Positions 42,334 to 54,454 are shown, counted from the first letter of the stretch. The stretch is 64,000 bases of DNA from Tretioscincus oriximinensis (GCA_022410635.1 JAJVDF010000251.1:84244-148243), one strand, 5' to 3'. Program-made: numbers and translations. Notes: generated by a model not told the origin, from the sequence alone.

Positions 42334-42522
42334 TTTATTTATTTATTTGTGCTTATACCCCAGCCTATACCCAAAGTTCTCAGGGCAGCCAATCATAGGG
42401 TGGCACACATAGCTTTTGTTGCTCTCTCCACAATAGACACCCTGTGAAGTAAGTGGGGCTGAAAGAGTTCTAAAGAACTGGCCCCAGGCTCACCCAGCTG
42501 GCTTTCATTCTTGGGGAGACTG
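42334..42522 (-). mobile_element. SINE with Sauria-type body, antisense, 5'-truncated
   Basis: Plus strand: TTTATTTATTTATTTGTGC, CAGGGCAGCCAATCATAGGG, TGGCACACATAGCTTTTGTT, then CCCAGCTGGCTTTCATTC. It lacks the tRNA head. Confidence 0.75.
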
Positions 42523-43486
42523 CAAAAAAGTCCAAACCCTCTGGAGTGATGCACAAACGGTGATTCACACCATCATGGGTATCTACATAAAGTGGTCCTA
42601 TGAAGAATGCATTCCACTTGAATTGAACCACCTACCCCTCTACACGGAGCAAAAGTACTTAATAGAAACAATGCTGCAAGCTGTTCATTCAGTCATTGCC
42701 ATGGGCTGGAGGGACAGCTTGGCATGGAACTTACAGATATGGAAACATTATATATTAGAAGCTATGAAACTTGAGGTGATATGCAGAAGGCGCTTATGCT
42801 ACCTGGGCTTGAAAACATCAGACAACGTGAAAAAGAGACTAGTACAATATATAATGACAAGGCCAGGGAGGGCAAACTGGCATAGAGAATGTAAAGCTCT
42901 CGTTCCAATGATCAACAATTGGATATAAATTCTCATATAAACGCTCTGGTGACAATTACGGGTGGGCACGGTGTGCGTGTGTGGTTAGAATACACCTTAA
43001 GCATATACATAGTATGAAACTCTGTATAAACTGCTGTTCTACCCTTTGTAACTCTTTTAAACCTATTGTATATGCTAAACTTCAATAAATATGTTCATAA
43101 AAAAGAAAAGAAGGACAGATTGAAGCTTTTATCTTCTGTATCACCATGCACCAAGGAAACCAAGAAGCATCAGATACCAGGAAATAAGAGCATATATGTG
43201 AGCATAACCCCATAATCCTCCAGACATTGCCATACAGGCTGTAGCTGCCTTGACCATCTGTTTGGACACCAAAGGAGTATGGGAGTTGCTGTTCAGCAAC
43301 ATCTAGAGGGTAACCCCTGAATATATGCATGAGGAATTACAGGAGACATCTCTTCTTTTCTTCTAGGATTTGGAAAATAAAAACTCATGCATGAGTTATC
43401 CACACCACTTGCCAAAAATGAAAGCACTTTCTAAAGCTCTTCTTAGGGCATGANATATATGGCTGCATCTACATACAATATGAGTA

Positions 43487-43672
43487 GGCTGACCAGATGA
43501 TCCCTTTTTTTGGGGGGGTTGAAAACCCATTTTTGGAGTGCTTCATGTTTTTTTCTGAGGAACAAAAATAAAAAAAAATCTTTTTTTGAAACAAAATTCC
43601 TCAGAAAAAACTGGGAGGCACCCCAAAACCAGGTTTTCAACCTCCCCCACAAAAGTGATCATCTGGTTAGCC
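43487..43672. mobile_element. palindromic TA-flanked MITE, copy 2
   Basis: GGCTGACCAGATGATCCC and GATCATCTGGTTAGCC are terminal inverted repeats, with mirrored inner blocks (GGTTGAAAACCC / GGTTTTCAACC, TTTCTGAGGAA / TTCCTCAGAAA). TA flanks both ends (43485-43486, 43673-43674). Same family as 39890-40018. Confidence 0.7.
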
Positions 43673-43854
43673 TAAATATGGGGAAAAGCTCAAAACGTAA
43701 GCATTAGGCTCTATTTTGCGATTTATCTTGAGTAGGGACTTGCCACCTGAATGTCACTATAAACTATGGAAGGCCTTGTATTTGAAGATATATCCCAAAA
43801 TAAAACCTACTGCAGAAAGGGCCTTAGAGGTGTAGCCATTACATATCCCATCTT

Positions 43855-45407
43855 TAACCTACATTAAAGGCCATAAAATGAACTTTCAAGTGTCAGTTGT
43901 AGAGGCATCTGATGCCTGATTACTTTTTATCCACTACTGTGTCAAACCTTTGGGCAGAGGCCTAGTGGAGACCCCTATTAGCTAGCGAGGAAAGGCAGAC
44001 TAAATAATAGTTAACTGCTTTCAGTGTGACTCAGCAGCCTTGCTAGCTTTGAATACGGAGCTGCAAGTTGAAACAGGAAGAGAGACAGTATTCTTTCAGC
44101 CAGGATATTTCAGTGCTTACTGTTTTGGTTTGTTTCTGTGGAGTATCTATGTGGGCTACGAGGCAGTGGGTTCAATCTGATAAAGCATCAGGACAAGGTA
44201 AATAAAAACAAGAGAATGAGCAGGACAGGAAGAGTCTCGAACAGGTTTCCTGGCAATGTTCATTCAGGGGTGATCTGCTTGAAAAGCGCCTTCTAAGAAG
44301 AATTGCTGCTATTGGTGTACATATCTCTCGTCTCCTGAAGGAAGCACTGTGGCCTTGAAGAGTAGTAGTGATAAATATTCGTAACAGGATTTCAAAACCT
44401 GCAGAAGAGGAAGATAACAGGATGACAGAAAAAATATGACTAGAAAATGAATGAAAAACATTTGATGTTACCACATATCTGTCTGTGATATAGGCTAGTA
44501 TCCTATATTCACAGCTAAAGATGACACTAGGACAGAGATGTCAAACTGGTGGCCCTCCAGATGTTCCTGAACCACAACTCCCAATGTTCAATTTGGTTTA
44601 GCAGAGTGGAGTACAGTGCTGGGAGTGGAATGGAATGTTGGGAGTTGTGGTTCAGGAACATCTGGAGGGCCACCAGTTTGACATCTCTGTACTAGGAGGT
44701 CTCCTGAAAGTCAGCTGCTGGGCAGTGGGTAATCTCTAATGCCTTTCAGGATTTTGGTAGCCTTTAAGCAGCATCCAATCAACCACAATGGAAAACAGTT
44801 TCTTAAACTAGATATGCCTCTGGTCTTAACCGGATGGACTCTTCTTATTCAAAATTCCTAGAACCATATTTATGTCACTTTTCTTCCAAACACAACTCAA
44901 AACAAATTTTGCTTAGTTGAGTTATACCTCAGGCATTGCCAATTCTTATACTACAATACCAGTGATACTTAGTCATGACCATAGTTCTATGATAATTATG
45001 TGTGAACCTAGGCAAACATTTCCCCAGCAAGGTTATGTAACGGGAATCAATAACAGATTTACTGACATATTTTGACAGTAAAGTCAGAGTAGAAATGGTC
45101 CTGCCATTTTTTTCTATGGTGAAATGCTCTTCATAAAAGGCAAGACACACTGTCTCTGCCTGAAGTTTTGAGGCAGGTAATAATTCAAAGTAGGAAAATA
45201 AGTGAGACGAGGAACTTGGTCACACTAGCATCTGTTTTAGGATGCTAAGAAGATTCCAATGCTGTTGCCGTGATCACGTCCAACTAATTTAGTTTCACTC
45301 AGTTTCTTTCTCTTTTTATCCACAGTAGTGGATAAAAAGTAATCAGGCATCAGATGCTTCTACAACTGACACTTGAAAGTTCATTTTATGGCCTTTAATA
45401 TAGGTTA
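43855..45407. repeat. 87-bp inverted repeat arms 1.4 kb apart
   Basis: The arm 43855-43941 (for example AAGGCCATAAAATGAACTTT, GATGCCTGATTACTTTTTAT) is nearly the exact reverse complement of 45321-45407. The interior carries a hAT-type element and no ORF. The right arm also runs into a local hairpin (TTATCCAC / GTGGATAA). Confidence 0.75.
44533..44689. mobile_element. palindromic hAT-type non-autonomous element
   Basis: CAGAGATGTCAAACTGGTGG and its reverse complement form about 50-bp terminal inverted repeats around a short centre. The 8-bp flanks CACTAGGA and TACTAGGA agree at 7 of 8, as for a hAT target-site duplication. Confidence 0.8.
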
Positions 45408-48160
45408 TAAGACATTCCATTTTCAGTCTGATGACAGGGTATCTCTCTCTTGCCAACTCTCACATCTTCCTTTTCCTTCTGTGACATGTGGGTGCACTTC
45501 TGTCAGGAGAGGGTACAGCCACTTTGTCCTTCCCTTCCTTTTCTTTCCCTGGCTTTTCCTAAAAATGAAAGATGACAGCTAAAAGGGGCAAGACAGTTTT
45601 GCACAACTGTCCTGTGCATGAGCAGCCCAGTGAGCCACCCAGTGCAATAATTTATCTTCCCATTCTTGCCTGGGTTCAAGAGATTAGAGGAATCTTAAAC
45701 CTATCAAGAATAATCAGGTCTTCTGCCACATTTTCATACAAAGATGGACACTGGGATTCTGTTAATGGCAAAAAAAACTCCAACCTTTCCTTGCTCATGA
45801 GTACTCAGCTTCAGTTCTTTTGAGAGCACAATCATTACCACTACCATAATGATTTAATACCACCCACAATAAAAGCAGCAATCCTGTTACAGGGTGTTCT
45901 GCTGGTTGAGTTGAGGCCAGACAGAAGACTTGAGAAGGAAATTCAGCCTAGAAAAAGAGCCAGGTGGTGACAATGGGTTGGGAAGCTTTGATAGCCAGTG
46001 GCTATCAGTTTACCCTTTAAGATTAGAAACTTCAGACAAAAACACTCCAGACGAGGAATAAAGCAAATCAAATTGGTTTACTTAAAGAAAATAAAAGAAG
46101 GGTTACTCCACCTAGGGACTAATAGAATTAAAATAAAACAGTACTTTAAAGATGTTGATTCTCTAGCTTCCAGTCATCTTTATAGGTGAACTTTGCTTTC
46201 TGTTGAGTCCCACTTTTCTTTTAGTTGGAGCTTAAGGCCGACCAGAAGCTCCAAGTGTCTCTTGGACTGGCTGGTAAACTCTCTACAGATTGCAGACGAT
46301 AAAGGTGATGAAGTTCTGCAAACACTGAGGAGAGTTTTTAATTGTGCTAAGGTTGCCTGTTTGAGCTGCAAAGGCAAAGCTACAAGGCCTTGTCTCTGGG
46401 TCTTTGATGTAGAGAGAGAAACTATTCAGCAAAGGGAGTCTTTTATAGAGGAGGTTGGAGCAAGCCAACTGTCTCTACTTTCAAAGGGGGATTTTCAAAG
46501 GATAAGCTACACTACAGAGCTGGGACGAACCAAGACTTCACAAATGGTAACATCATCCTCCGAGCATTGGTGGAAAAAGAAAGGGAAGTCTTTCTCTGCT
46601 GAGCTATTCGGTTCTATTCCCAATAATTCTTTTGCGTGCATATAGCCTGGATTATAGTGCAAAAATGGCCAGACGAATAATGGGTAAATCGACTGGGAAA
46701 TAACAGTTCGGAGAAAAATAAGAACGCCATTTGAAGATGTGATTACTAAACTCTAGGGACTGCTTAGACTGTCATCTATGACCGCATATTATTCCTGAAT
46801 CTGTTTTACTCATAATCAAAACTGAAGAAATGATCACTATAATTGAAACGGAAGTCGGTGTTTTGACAATCCGAGATACAGTATGCAGACAACATTCTCT
46901 GGTTGCCAAAAAATAAAAAGGAATTCATTATAGAAGTAAAACTGGAAAGAAAACAAACTGTGTTAAAGCTAAACGCAAAGATGATTTCACAAGCATATTT
47001 TGTCAATTTTTAGTGAGGATCTGGAGATGGCAGACAGGTTTCTTCTGTTGGATTTCAAAATAGATGAAGCTGGGTGATGTGTAGGATAATTATGGAGCAG
47101 ATTAATGTTTGAGAAGGAGGAAATGACAAGCTTAGACAAGATTGTCAAGGATTAGGATGTATCGCAGAAAACAAAGATCTGAATTCGTAAAACAATAGTC
47201 TTTCCTGTAGCTGTGTGAAAAAGACAATGAGCCAGACGGAGATCAAGAAGACAGATGCCTTTAACTGTCTTAAAGATATGAAGTTAGTTGCTAAAAATTC
47301 TCTACCAAGAATGCAAGATGAGCCAAACAAAATCTGAGAGCTCTCCTGAGATATATATGAGGAAGCAAAAACACATATACTTGTGGCATATGATATGATT
47401 GCACAATGGACTGGAAAAAAAATAATTGCTCTTGGGATATAAAGCAACTGTTCCATAGTCCATGAAACTACAATAGATGTACATGTGGGCCGTGGCATCT
47501 GCACGTAAATGCTTGTCATAGGTGAACATCTATTGGCATGAAATGGAATGATCACGTGCTCCAGCATCTGCGCAACTCTCCTGTGAAAACTGTGCCTGGG
47601 AATTTTTTAGTGGAAGACAACTTTAAAATGAACACCCACTTGGGCAAGGGTAGTTCCCTACTCCTGCCACTGTAGGATACAGAGGCAGGCAGTGGTGTAA
47701 GGAACATTCAAAGTCCTGTTCTGAGGCCCAGCTTTATTTTGCTAAGCTCTGAAAGATGGCTCACTTCTGATCCTGCTTTTAGGAATGCAGCAAAATGACC
47801 CCAGCTTGACGTTAAGTTTGGCTATCATAACTATCACGCAGGTGATTGATTGTCAGAGTTCTCTGCACACCTTCATCAACAGTTGACCAAATACTTAAGA
47901 TCTAGGGAACTGTGTGTCTCTGGTACTCAACAATCCAAAGTCAGACTGTCCCAGACATTAATTACAGTAAAAACAGCTCAAGTCTCAGAGTGGAAGAGCA
48001 TCTCTTCCTTGAATTTGTTAGTGATTTCTGATACAATCTCATTACTGGCAGAAGCAAGAAACCACTTTCACAGCAAATATATATATGTGTCCAATCTTCT
48101 GATGTACCTTGAAAGGATCACACAACAACGCAAGAAGGTACTTATGTTTAAACCCTAGAA
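45408..48160. other. intergenic, nothing recognised
   Basis: A few 140-150-codon open frames occur (46193-46645 +, 47145-47567 -), but they show no domain, codon bias or splice context. I do not call genes here. Confidence 0.5.
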
Positions 48161-48405
48161 CAGGGGTAGGGAACCTATGGCTCGCGAGCCAGATATGGCT
48201 CTTTTGATGGCCGTATCTGGCTCGCAGACAGGGCTCCTACCTGTCTATGGGAAGGATGCATGCACCGCGCCCCATCAGGCCGCGGTGCACGCTTATATTG
48301 GTAGTTCTTTGATGGCCTGATAAGCATTGTACGGCTCTCGCGGAATTATATTTCAAAATATGTGGCGTTTACGGCTCTCTTAGCCAAAAAGGTTCCTGAC
48401 CCCTG
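48161..48405. mobile_element. hAT-type non-autonomous element with perfect 8-bp duplication
   Basis: Starts CAGGGGTAGGGAACCTATGG and ends AAGGTTCCTGACCCCTG (inverted). The 8-mer CCCTAGAA is identical at 48153-48160 and 48406-48413. Internal repeats (GGCTCGCGAGCCAGATATGG, TGGCTCTTTTGATGG) resemble hAT families seen widely in vertebrates. Confidence 0.88.
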
Positions 48406-51172
48406 CCCTAGAATGTGCCCTCAGGATATATGTTTGAAAGAAACAGGAGCAAACACAATAGTTACAGGATTCAAGGACTGATAAAACCAATTCTTCTACT
48501 TCAGTGCATTTTAATCTTGTTCTTGCGTGGGGCAGGAGTGCTGGTTGCTCAAAGAGGTCCATCATATAGCAAGCTAAATGATTTAGACAGATGTTGTGGT
48601 GCAGTCTGCAGACAATGGAGTTTTCTGATTTTAGGCAGAGAAAATCTTGTTTAGAATCAGTGGATTGAGGTGTACCTATGGAGATTACACTGGTACATCG
48701 TGGCTGCAGTTACACCTTTACATTTTACCCATCTAGAAAAAAGTTGTCAATTTCACGGAAAGGTATTGGTATCCAACTTTAATTCTGCAGTTCCATGTAT
48801 TCCCATATGAAAATTTACCCCAGTGAATATGATGGATTATGCATACTTGGCCCAGCTGTGCATGGAGAAGAAAGGGAGAGAATTCAGATTGTGGTGGTGC
48901 TTAGCCTACTTTGTCCTTATGTGCCAAGTCATCTTGGGAGATTTCCTTTGCATTATGCTGCAACTTCTTCTCACTTGCTGACTGTTCTCCTGCATGATTT
49001 TTCTCCCAAATTATTTTTTTAAAATGTAGATTGCCAAGTGCAATCCTTTCCTTGGGTTTCAGGACTCTAATGTCCACCCTTTGTTTTCTGTTAGCATGAA
49101 TTTGTAGATCACATGCCCAATAGCAGGGTTTCTCTTCTGTTTCCGAGCAAAATCTGTCTGCCCTAATGCTTTATTCATTACTAAATTATGAATCTTTCTA
49201 AATAGACATATAAAGTTCTGGATCATAGCAGATCAGAATTCTTTCCCCCCCAGACACCCATTTTTTCCCATCCTTTCTTTTCTGAAGGCAAAATCAGAAT
49301 TACTAGCAGAGCAGGGAATAAGTTGCCAGGATAGACCAAATCTACTGCGTCTTCCAAAAAAACCCTACTTCCAAGTCAAGACCTAGCAATCTTATCACAA
49401 CCAGATCCTGGAAGACAAAAGGGTTTGGTTGAACTTATGTAAATAATCTAACCTGCTTCTGTTTTTTTTGTTTTAATTATGTATTTCTGATGTATAATGT
49501 AATAGAGGATATACAGTATTCAGCACTGGGATGCAGCCAGTATGCTCCAGTTTGTTGGAACCAGTATCTATTTTTCTTTCAGCTTGCCTAACTGCTGGTT
49601 AAACCAACCGCCTGCCAGAAATGACATCAGTTAAAATGTCATTTTCAGTTGCTACTTTTGGGAATGCCGTCTTAACTGATAGCTTTACAGGAAGCAGCAA
49701 CTGGAAATGACATCACTTAAAATTGGTGTTCACAAAAGAGAACTGGTTGTTAATTATTTGAATCTCAAATGCAGACTCCATAAGCCATAACAGAATGCAA
49801 AATCTTGATGGGGGGACGACGACGACCTTTCTCTCCCTCTCTACTATACAGTAAGTGAAACTTGAATACTTTCTGGAGAAGAAAATCTGAGCTGACCTAA
49901 CGTAATTCAACTCCTGCAACTGTCTTTCCAGAAGCGAGTTAACCTCAGTTTGGGAAGGCTGGACCCCACCCAGCACCCACTTTAGAACCCACAATTTTTA
50001 AAATGGCACTACTAATGTTAATGACTCTCCACAGCAGCTGAGTGCTTTAATAATGAGATTGTGGTTGATTATGGAAAGCCTCCAGGGTGTATTACCAATG
50101 AACATCACTCTAGTAAAGAAAGAAGATTCGTGCTAAAATATGTCCCCAGGAGCTCTATAAACTCAAGGTTGAGTTATCATAACTTTCCTAGCTACAACTG
50201 TAACAATATCTTTTGCTACCCCAAACTATTTGCATACATTATTCTCAAAACATACTTTGTCCTTGTCAGTATATATGATCAGTAAATGTTCATAAATTCT
50301 GGAGCATTTCTCTTAAGTATGAATGCTATAGAAATGTCCTTAGTGTTTTTGTTTCTTCAATAGAAAATCACTTTTATTCTTTATAATGTCTATGGTTTAA
50401 AGATGATCATAAATGTTCTTATGGTTTAGTTTGAATCAAGCAGAGCTACCCTTGGGAATCTATAGTTCTAATTAAATCTTGAATTAACCATTAGTTTTGC
50501 AATACCTTTCATCATGTTTAAGCCTTTCCCGAGTACTTCTGTACGTGTGACTTTTCCCCATGGCATCCACCACTTTTCCTTTTGCATCTACAGCTTCCTC
50601 ACCTCCTCAATTGTTTTCCTCTTTCAACCTGCTAGACCTTCTATATATATTCTATATAGTTCTATACACATTGAATATTACTGTGGCTTACTAATGGTAT
50701 AACTACTACTGCATTCATATAAAAAATACAAATTCATATTTTGAGGAGTCTTGTTGTTCATTGAAACCCATGGCCATACACATGTCTTGAAACCATCTTC
50801 AGTTCTGAAGAATTGGTCTAAACCAGAAAAAAGCATTCTTCATGTTTAGCCCGGTCCTTCAGGACTGGTTTAAAAGTATGTGTTTAACTGGGGCCCAACT
50901 TTATTTGTACAAGGATGTCACCAGATAAGATGTCATAGTTAGGAATAATTTGGTACCAATGACTGGAGAGTATAAATTATGAATATGAATTATGAATAAT
51001 TTACAATGATAGAAATCTGGGGATGTAAAGAAACTGCTGGCTAAAAATCCAACCAACCACATGTTCTCTGGATCTTTGCTCCTTGGACTGATAAGGGCTA
51101 GCTGGAGGGGCTTGGCTAGACCTTCTTGCAGAAAAGAGGCCTTCTATTAGGTCGAAAGGATGCAGTCCTGTA
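48406..51172. other. intergenic, nothing recognised
   Basis: AT-rich sequence without supported gene, RNA or element. Confidence 0.5.
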
Positions 51173-51196
51173 TCCTTTTTTTAGCAAAGGAGCTAG

Positions 51197-51270
51197 CAGC
51201 ACTTTGAGACTAACTTGAGAAAAGTGGTTGGCATAAGCTTTCGTAGACAGGTCTACTTCTTCAGATGCTG
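51197..51270 (-). ncRNA. hammerhead-ribozyme-like motif at the 3' end of the Penelope-like element
   Basis: On minus: CAGCAT, CTGAAGA (51264-51258), A, a perfect GTAGAC/GTCTAC stem, GAAA (51242-51239), then GTTAGTC (51214-51208). After five bases GTGCTG (51202-51197) can pair with CAGCAT as stem I. Core boxes and stem II are intact. Penelope-like elements encoding hammerheads is established; fold and cleavage here are inference. Confidence 0.55.
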
Positions 51271-51357
51271 AGGGACTAATGTCAGGGTCAGGTATTTATA
51301 GGGAAATGTGTATGGGAGAAGACAAAGCATATGCAACCGTAGGGAGGTGTTGAATTG

Positions 51358-51420
51358 CAGGTAAATAGCAGGAACTAATCTCCTTAAAAAAACAGTTAAA
51401 TAGCAGGAACTAATCTCCTT
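51358..51420. repeat. tandem duplication in Penelope 3' region
   Basis: AAATAGCAGGAACTAATCTC occurs twice, about 35 bp apart. Confidence 0.7.
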
Positions 51421-52800
51421 GTGTGAAAAAGTCCCTGGGGCAACAAGGGGCAATGTCTGGTAGAGAATCAATCAAGTACTTAACAGGTGTCATAAAAATG
51501 TATAGTTGGCCAGGAAACCATTGTCTCTGTTAAGTCCTTTGCTGATGGCCTGGAACTTGTGAATGTATTCAAGTTCTGCTGCTTCTCTTTCAAACCTTCC
51601 TTTGTAGTTTCTTTGTTCAAGAACTGCAGTCCTGAGGTCTAGAGAGAATGTCCTGGAAGGTTAAAATGTTCAGCAACTGGTTTCTGTGTGTTTCCATTTC
51701 GAATATCTGATTTGTGTCCATTTATTCTCTGGCGAAGGGATTGTCCTGTTTGCCCAATGTNGAGTGTAGAGGGGCATTGTTGGCAGAAAATGGAATACAC
51801 CACATTAGAAGATGAGCATGTAAAAGTCCCTCTAATGTTGTGGGTGGTGTTATCAGGTCCCGTGATGACATTGCCAGGGTGGATGTGTGCACAGAGTTGA
51901 CATCTGGGTTTGTGGCAGGGTCTAGTTCCCATTTCTCCCTCTGTGTCCTGTGTTCTTTGTGTGAGGAGTTGTTTGAGNTTGGGTGGTTGTTTGTAAGCCA
52001 GCAAAGGTTTGCCACCAAGTGCTCTTGAGAGAGCTGTGTTTTTATCCAAATAGGTTGAAGTTCATTTATTATGTGTTTGAGGGGCCCCAATTGTGAGCTG
52101 TATGTGACCACTAATGGGGTTCTGTTGTTTTCTGTCCTCAATCTGTCCTGTAATAGGTTGATTCTGGGTACCATTCTGGCTCTGTTGATTTGTTTTCTTA
52201 CTTCATGTTGTGGGTACTGTAACCTGAGGAATGCTTGCTGTAGTTCCAGGAGTTTGGTGTCTCTGTCTTCTGGACCCGAGCAGATGCGATTATATCTGAG
52301 AGCTTGGCTGTAGACAATAGATTTGGTTGTGTGTTCAGGATGGAAACTAGAGGCATGTAAATAGGTATATCGATCAGTTGGTTTGCGATACAAGGTTGTG
52401 CTCAGATGTCCGTTGTGCAATTTTATGGTGGTGTCTAGAAAGTGGACTTGCTCCCTAGATTGTTCCAAACTGAGGTTAATAGTAGGGTGGAAGCTATTGA
52501 AATTTTGGTGGAATGTTCTTAGTGATTCCTCCCCGTGAGTCCAGATTATAAAGATGTCATCGATGAATCTTAAGTACAGTAGAGGTTTCTGAGTGCAGGA
52601 GTTGAGGAAGCGTTGTTCTAGGTCAGCCATAAAGATGTTGGCGTATTGGGGTGCCATACGTGTACCCATGGCAGTAACATTAGTTTGGAGATATACGTTA
52701 TTGTCAAAAGTGAATCCTTTTTTTAGTCTCTGAAGTACTGAATAACTATTGTCTGATTGTATTATATCTTTCTTGGACAAAGCTCTGTAGAGAGTGGTTG

Positions 52801-53280
52801 CAATTATACTGAACCATATCAAACTGGTTTCAGGCCTGCTCACACTATTAAATCTACCTTGATCTCTGGATTTCCGGTGAGATAATAAAACACTGTGCTC
52901 CTTTCCAGCATTTTCCTGTAATATTTGGAGGAAAACAGTGCTTTGTTTGTGCAACATTGTCCTACAATTTCTGAATGAGCTCACTGTAAACTTTGTAGTG
53001 ACTCAGCCCATGTTTCAACTGGACACATTTCTGCCCGGCTTCAAACCTGGTTGTGATACTGAAAGGGCTCCCCTGACTGATGACCTTCATTGGGAGAAGG
53101 CTCGGGGCAGTGCTGTCTTGCTTGTCCTTAATCTCTTGGCTGTTTTCATACTAACAATCATGTTGTCCTCTGGAAGGATTTTGGGACTGGGAGACGGAGG
53201 GAACTGTATTGCAGTAGTTTTGCTCCTATTTTCAAGGATGCCAGAGAATTATTACAGGAGTTTCTTGTTCAGTTTCTTGA
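52801..53280. other. intergenic, nothing recognised
   Basis: The open frame of the Penelope copy extends here on minus, but without RT motifs; probably unrelated flank. Confidence 0.4.
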
Positions 53281-53527
53281 AAGTCAGCCTGGTGCAGTGG
53301 TTGGAGTGTCAGATCCTTACCTCAAAGTCTCTCGGTTCGATTCTACACTCCTCCACAACAGCCAGCTGGGTGATCGTGGACTAATCACAGTTCTTCTGCT
53401 CTCTCTTAGACCATCTACTTCACAAGATGCCTGTTATGAAGAGAAGAACAGAAGATTACGGAAGCCGGTTTAATTCCTTTTGCGTTGAGAAAAGTGGGGT
53501 ATAAAAACTGACTTCTGTTCTTCTTCC
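53281..53527 (+). mobile_element. Sauria-type SINE with Bov-B-like tail
   Basis: Head AGCCTGGTGCAGTGGTTGG, B box CTCGGTTCGATTC, body CAGCCAGCTGGGTGATCG, tail GGAAGCCGGTTTAATTCC, AAAGTGGGGTATAAAAACTG, ending TTCTGTTCTTCTT. Contrasts with the ATAA-tailed copies at 28027 and 36128. Confidence 0.8.
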
Positions 53528-53685
53528 TTGGAAATTATCCTGGGAAGTCCCCTAGTTAATTAATAGTTGATTAATTATTAATGATTTATTATTTTTATGT
53601 TTTAACATCAATGTTTATGTATTGCTAGTTTTTTATTACTCTGTTCATTTTACTCATATTTTTGTATGAATACTCTACAGCACTA

Positions 53686-53857
<172 letters not shown>

Positions 53858-53929
53858 CTATCTCCCTCTCAGCAGTTAAAAGGTCAAAGGCATGTGACAG
53901 GGCCACCTCTGTGGTAGCCTCCAGGCTAT

Positions 53930-54150
53930 TGAATTACCTCTCTTCTGAGGTGTACCAATCATTTTTTCTGTGTAGATTTAGATACATGGTGGGACAAACT
54001 TCTTTATGCTGGCCTTTAGCTGAAAAACAGTCCCCTCCTGTTTGGGGGTGGGGGAACTATTAATCAATTTTTTTTCAATTGCATTTTGTTTTATTGTAAG
54101 ATGCTCTGAGACTTCTCATAGGGTAGGATATAAATATAAACAAACAAGTA
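53930..54150 (+). repeat. LINE 3'-end-like repeat
   Basis: TTAGCTGAAAAACAGTCCCC, TTGTAAGATGCTCTGAGAC and AGGATATAAATATAAACAAA resemble 5060-5350. Confidence 0.45.
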
Positions 54151-54332
54151 CTGGTAAATTGCCACTAAGAGCTGCATTTGATTCAGGTTGACTTTACCTT
54201 CAAGGTAGAAATATAATGTGAGTTTGAAGAATTTTCCCTGATAACAAGGACAAAGTGTTAAATCAGATTGGTGTGTTATTTTGTAATTTTGACTGTGGCA
54301 TCTTCCCTTCACTTTCCATCAACACAGGAAAT

Positions 54333-54445
54333 GTATTCCTGTTCCTGACATTGGTCCCCTAGTATCTGAAGAAGTAGACACTTCTACGAAATCTTACGCC
54401 ACCCACGTTTCTCCTGTTAATCTCCGCCACAAGCCCCCTTGCTGG
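54333..54445 (+). mobile_element. Penelope-derived solo unit with intact hammerhead-like core
   Basis: Flanked by ACAGGAAAT at 54324-54332 and 54446-54454. Contains CTGAAGA (54366-54372), GTAGA/TCTAC perfect stem with CACT loop, GAAA (54388-54391) and GTTAATC (one change from GTTAGTC). Confidence 0.7.
54366..54422 (+). ncRNA. hammerhead-ribozyme-like motif
   Basis: Core boxes and stem II are intact, and the candidate cleavage box is AATC. Stem I pairing is poor, so activity is uncertain. Confidence 0.4.
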
Positions 54446-54454
54446 ACAGGAAAT

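Larger units (their letters stand above)
40801..43106 (+). mobile_element. L1-type LINE ORF2/3' fragment with two nested SINEs
   Basis: Reverse-transcriptase residues MKQGCSLSPLLFLLYIEILA are followed by a decayed catalytic box (FAGNA where FADD is expected). The C-terminal ORF2 (VIAMGWRDSLAWNLQIWKHY, MTRPGRANWHRECKALVPM) lies at 42520-42930, and a 3' end with AATAAATATG at 43083-43092. It is split by SINEs at 41813-42160 and 42334-42522 and carries many stops. Confidence 0.8.
51173..52800 (-). mobile_element. Neptune-type Penelope-like retroelement, 5'-truncated and frameshifted
   Basis: Minus-strand translation shows RT motifs VTAMGTRMAPQYANIFMADL, LRFIDDIF with the catalytic Asp pair, and HFLDTTIKL. 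These are followed by KPTDRYTYLHASSFHP and SQALRYNRICS, diagnostic for Penelope RT. A Cys-rich linker (CHKPRCQLC) and a GIY-YIG nuclease (VVYSIFCQQCPSTL, IGQTGQSLRQR) follow in another frame, shifted near 52045. A further shift lies near 51640, and the frame ends at a TGA at 51490-51492. Early RT motifs are missing. A 3' non-coding region with a hammerhead-like core follows to 51173. Confidence 0.85.

Noticed and set aside
46193..46645. 150-codon plus-strand frame
   Set aside because: No recognisable domain, no splice or promoter context; consistent with chance in low-stop sequence.
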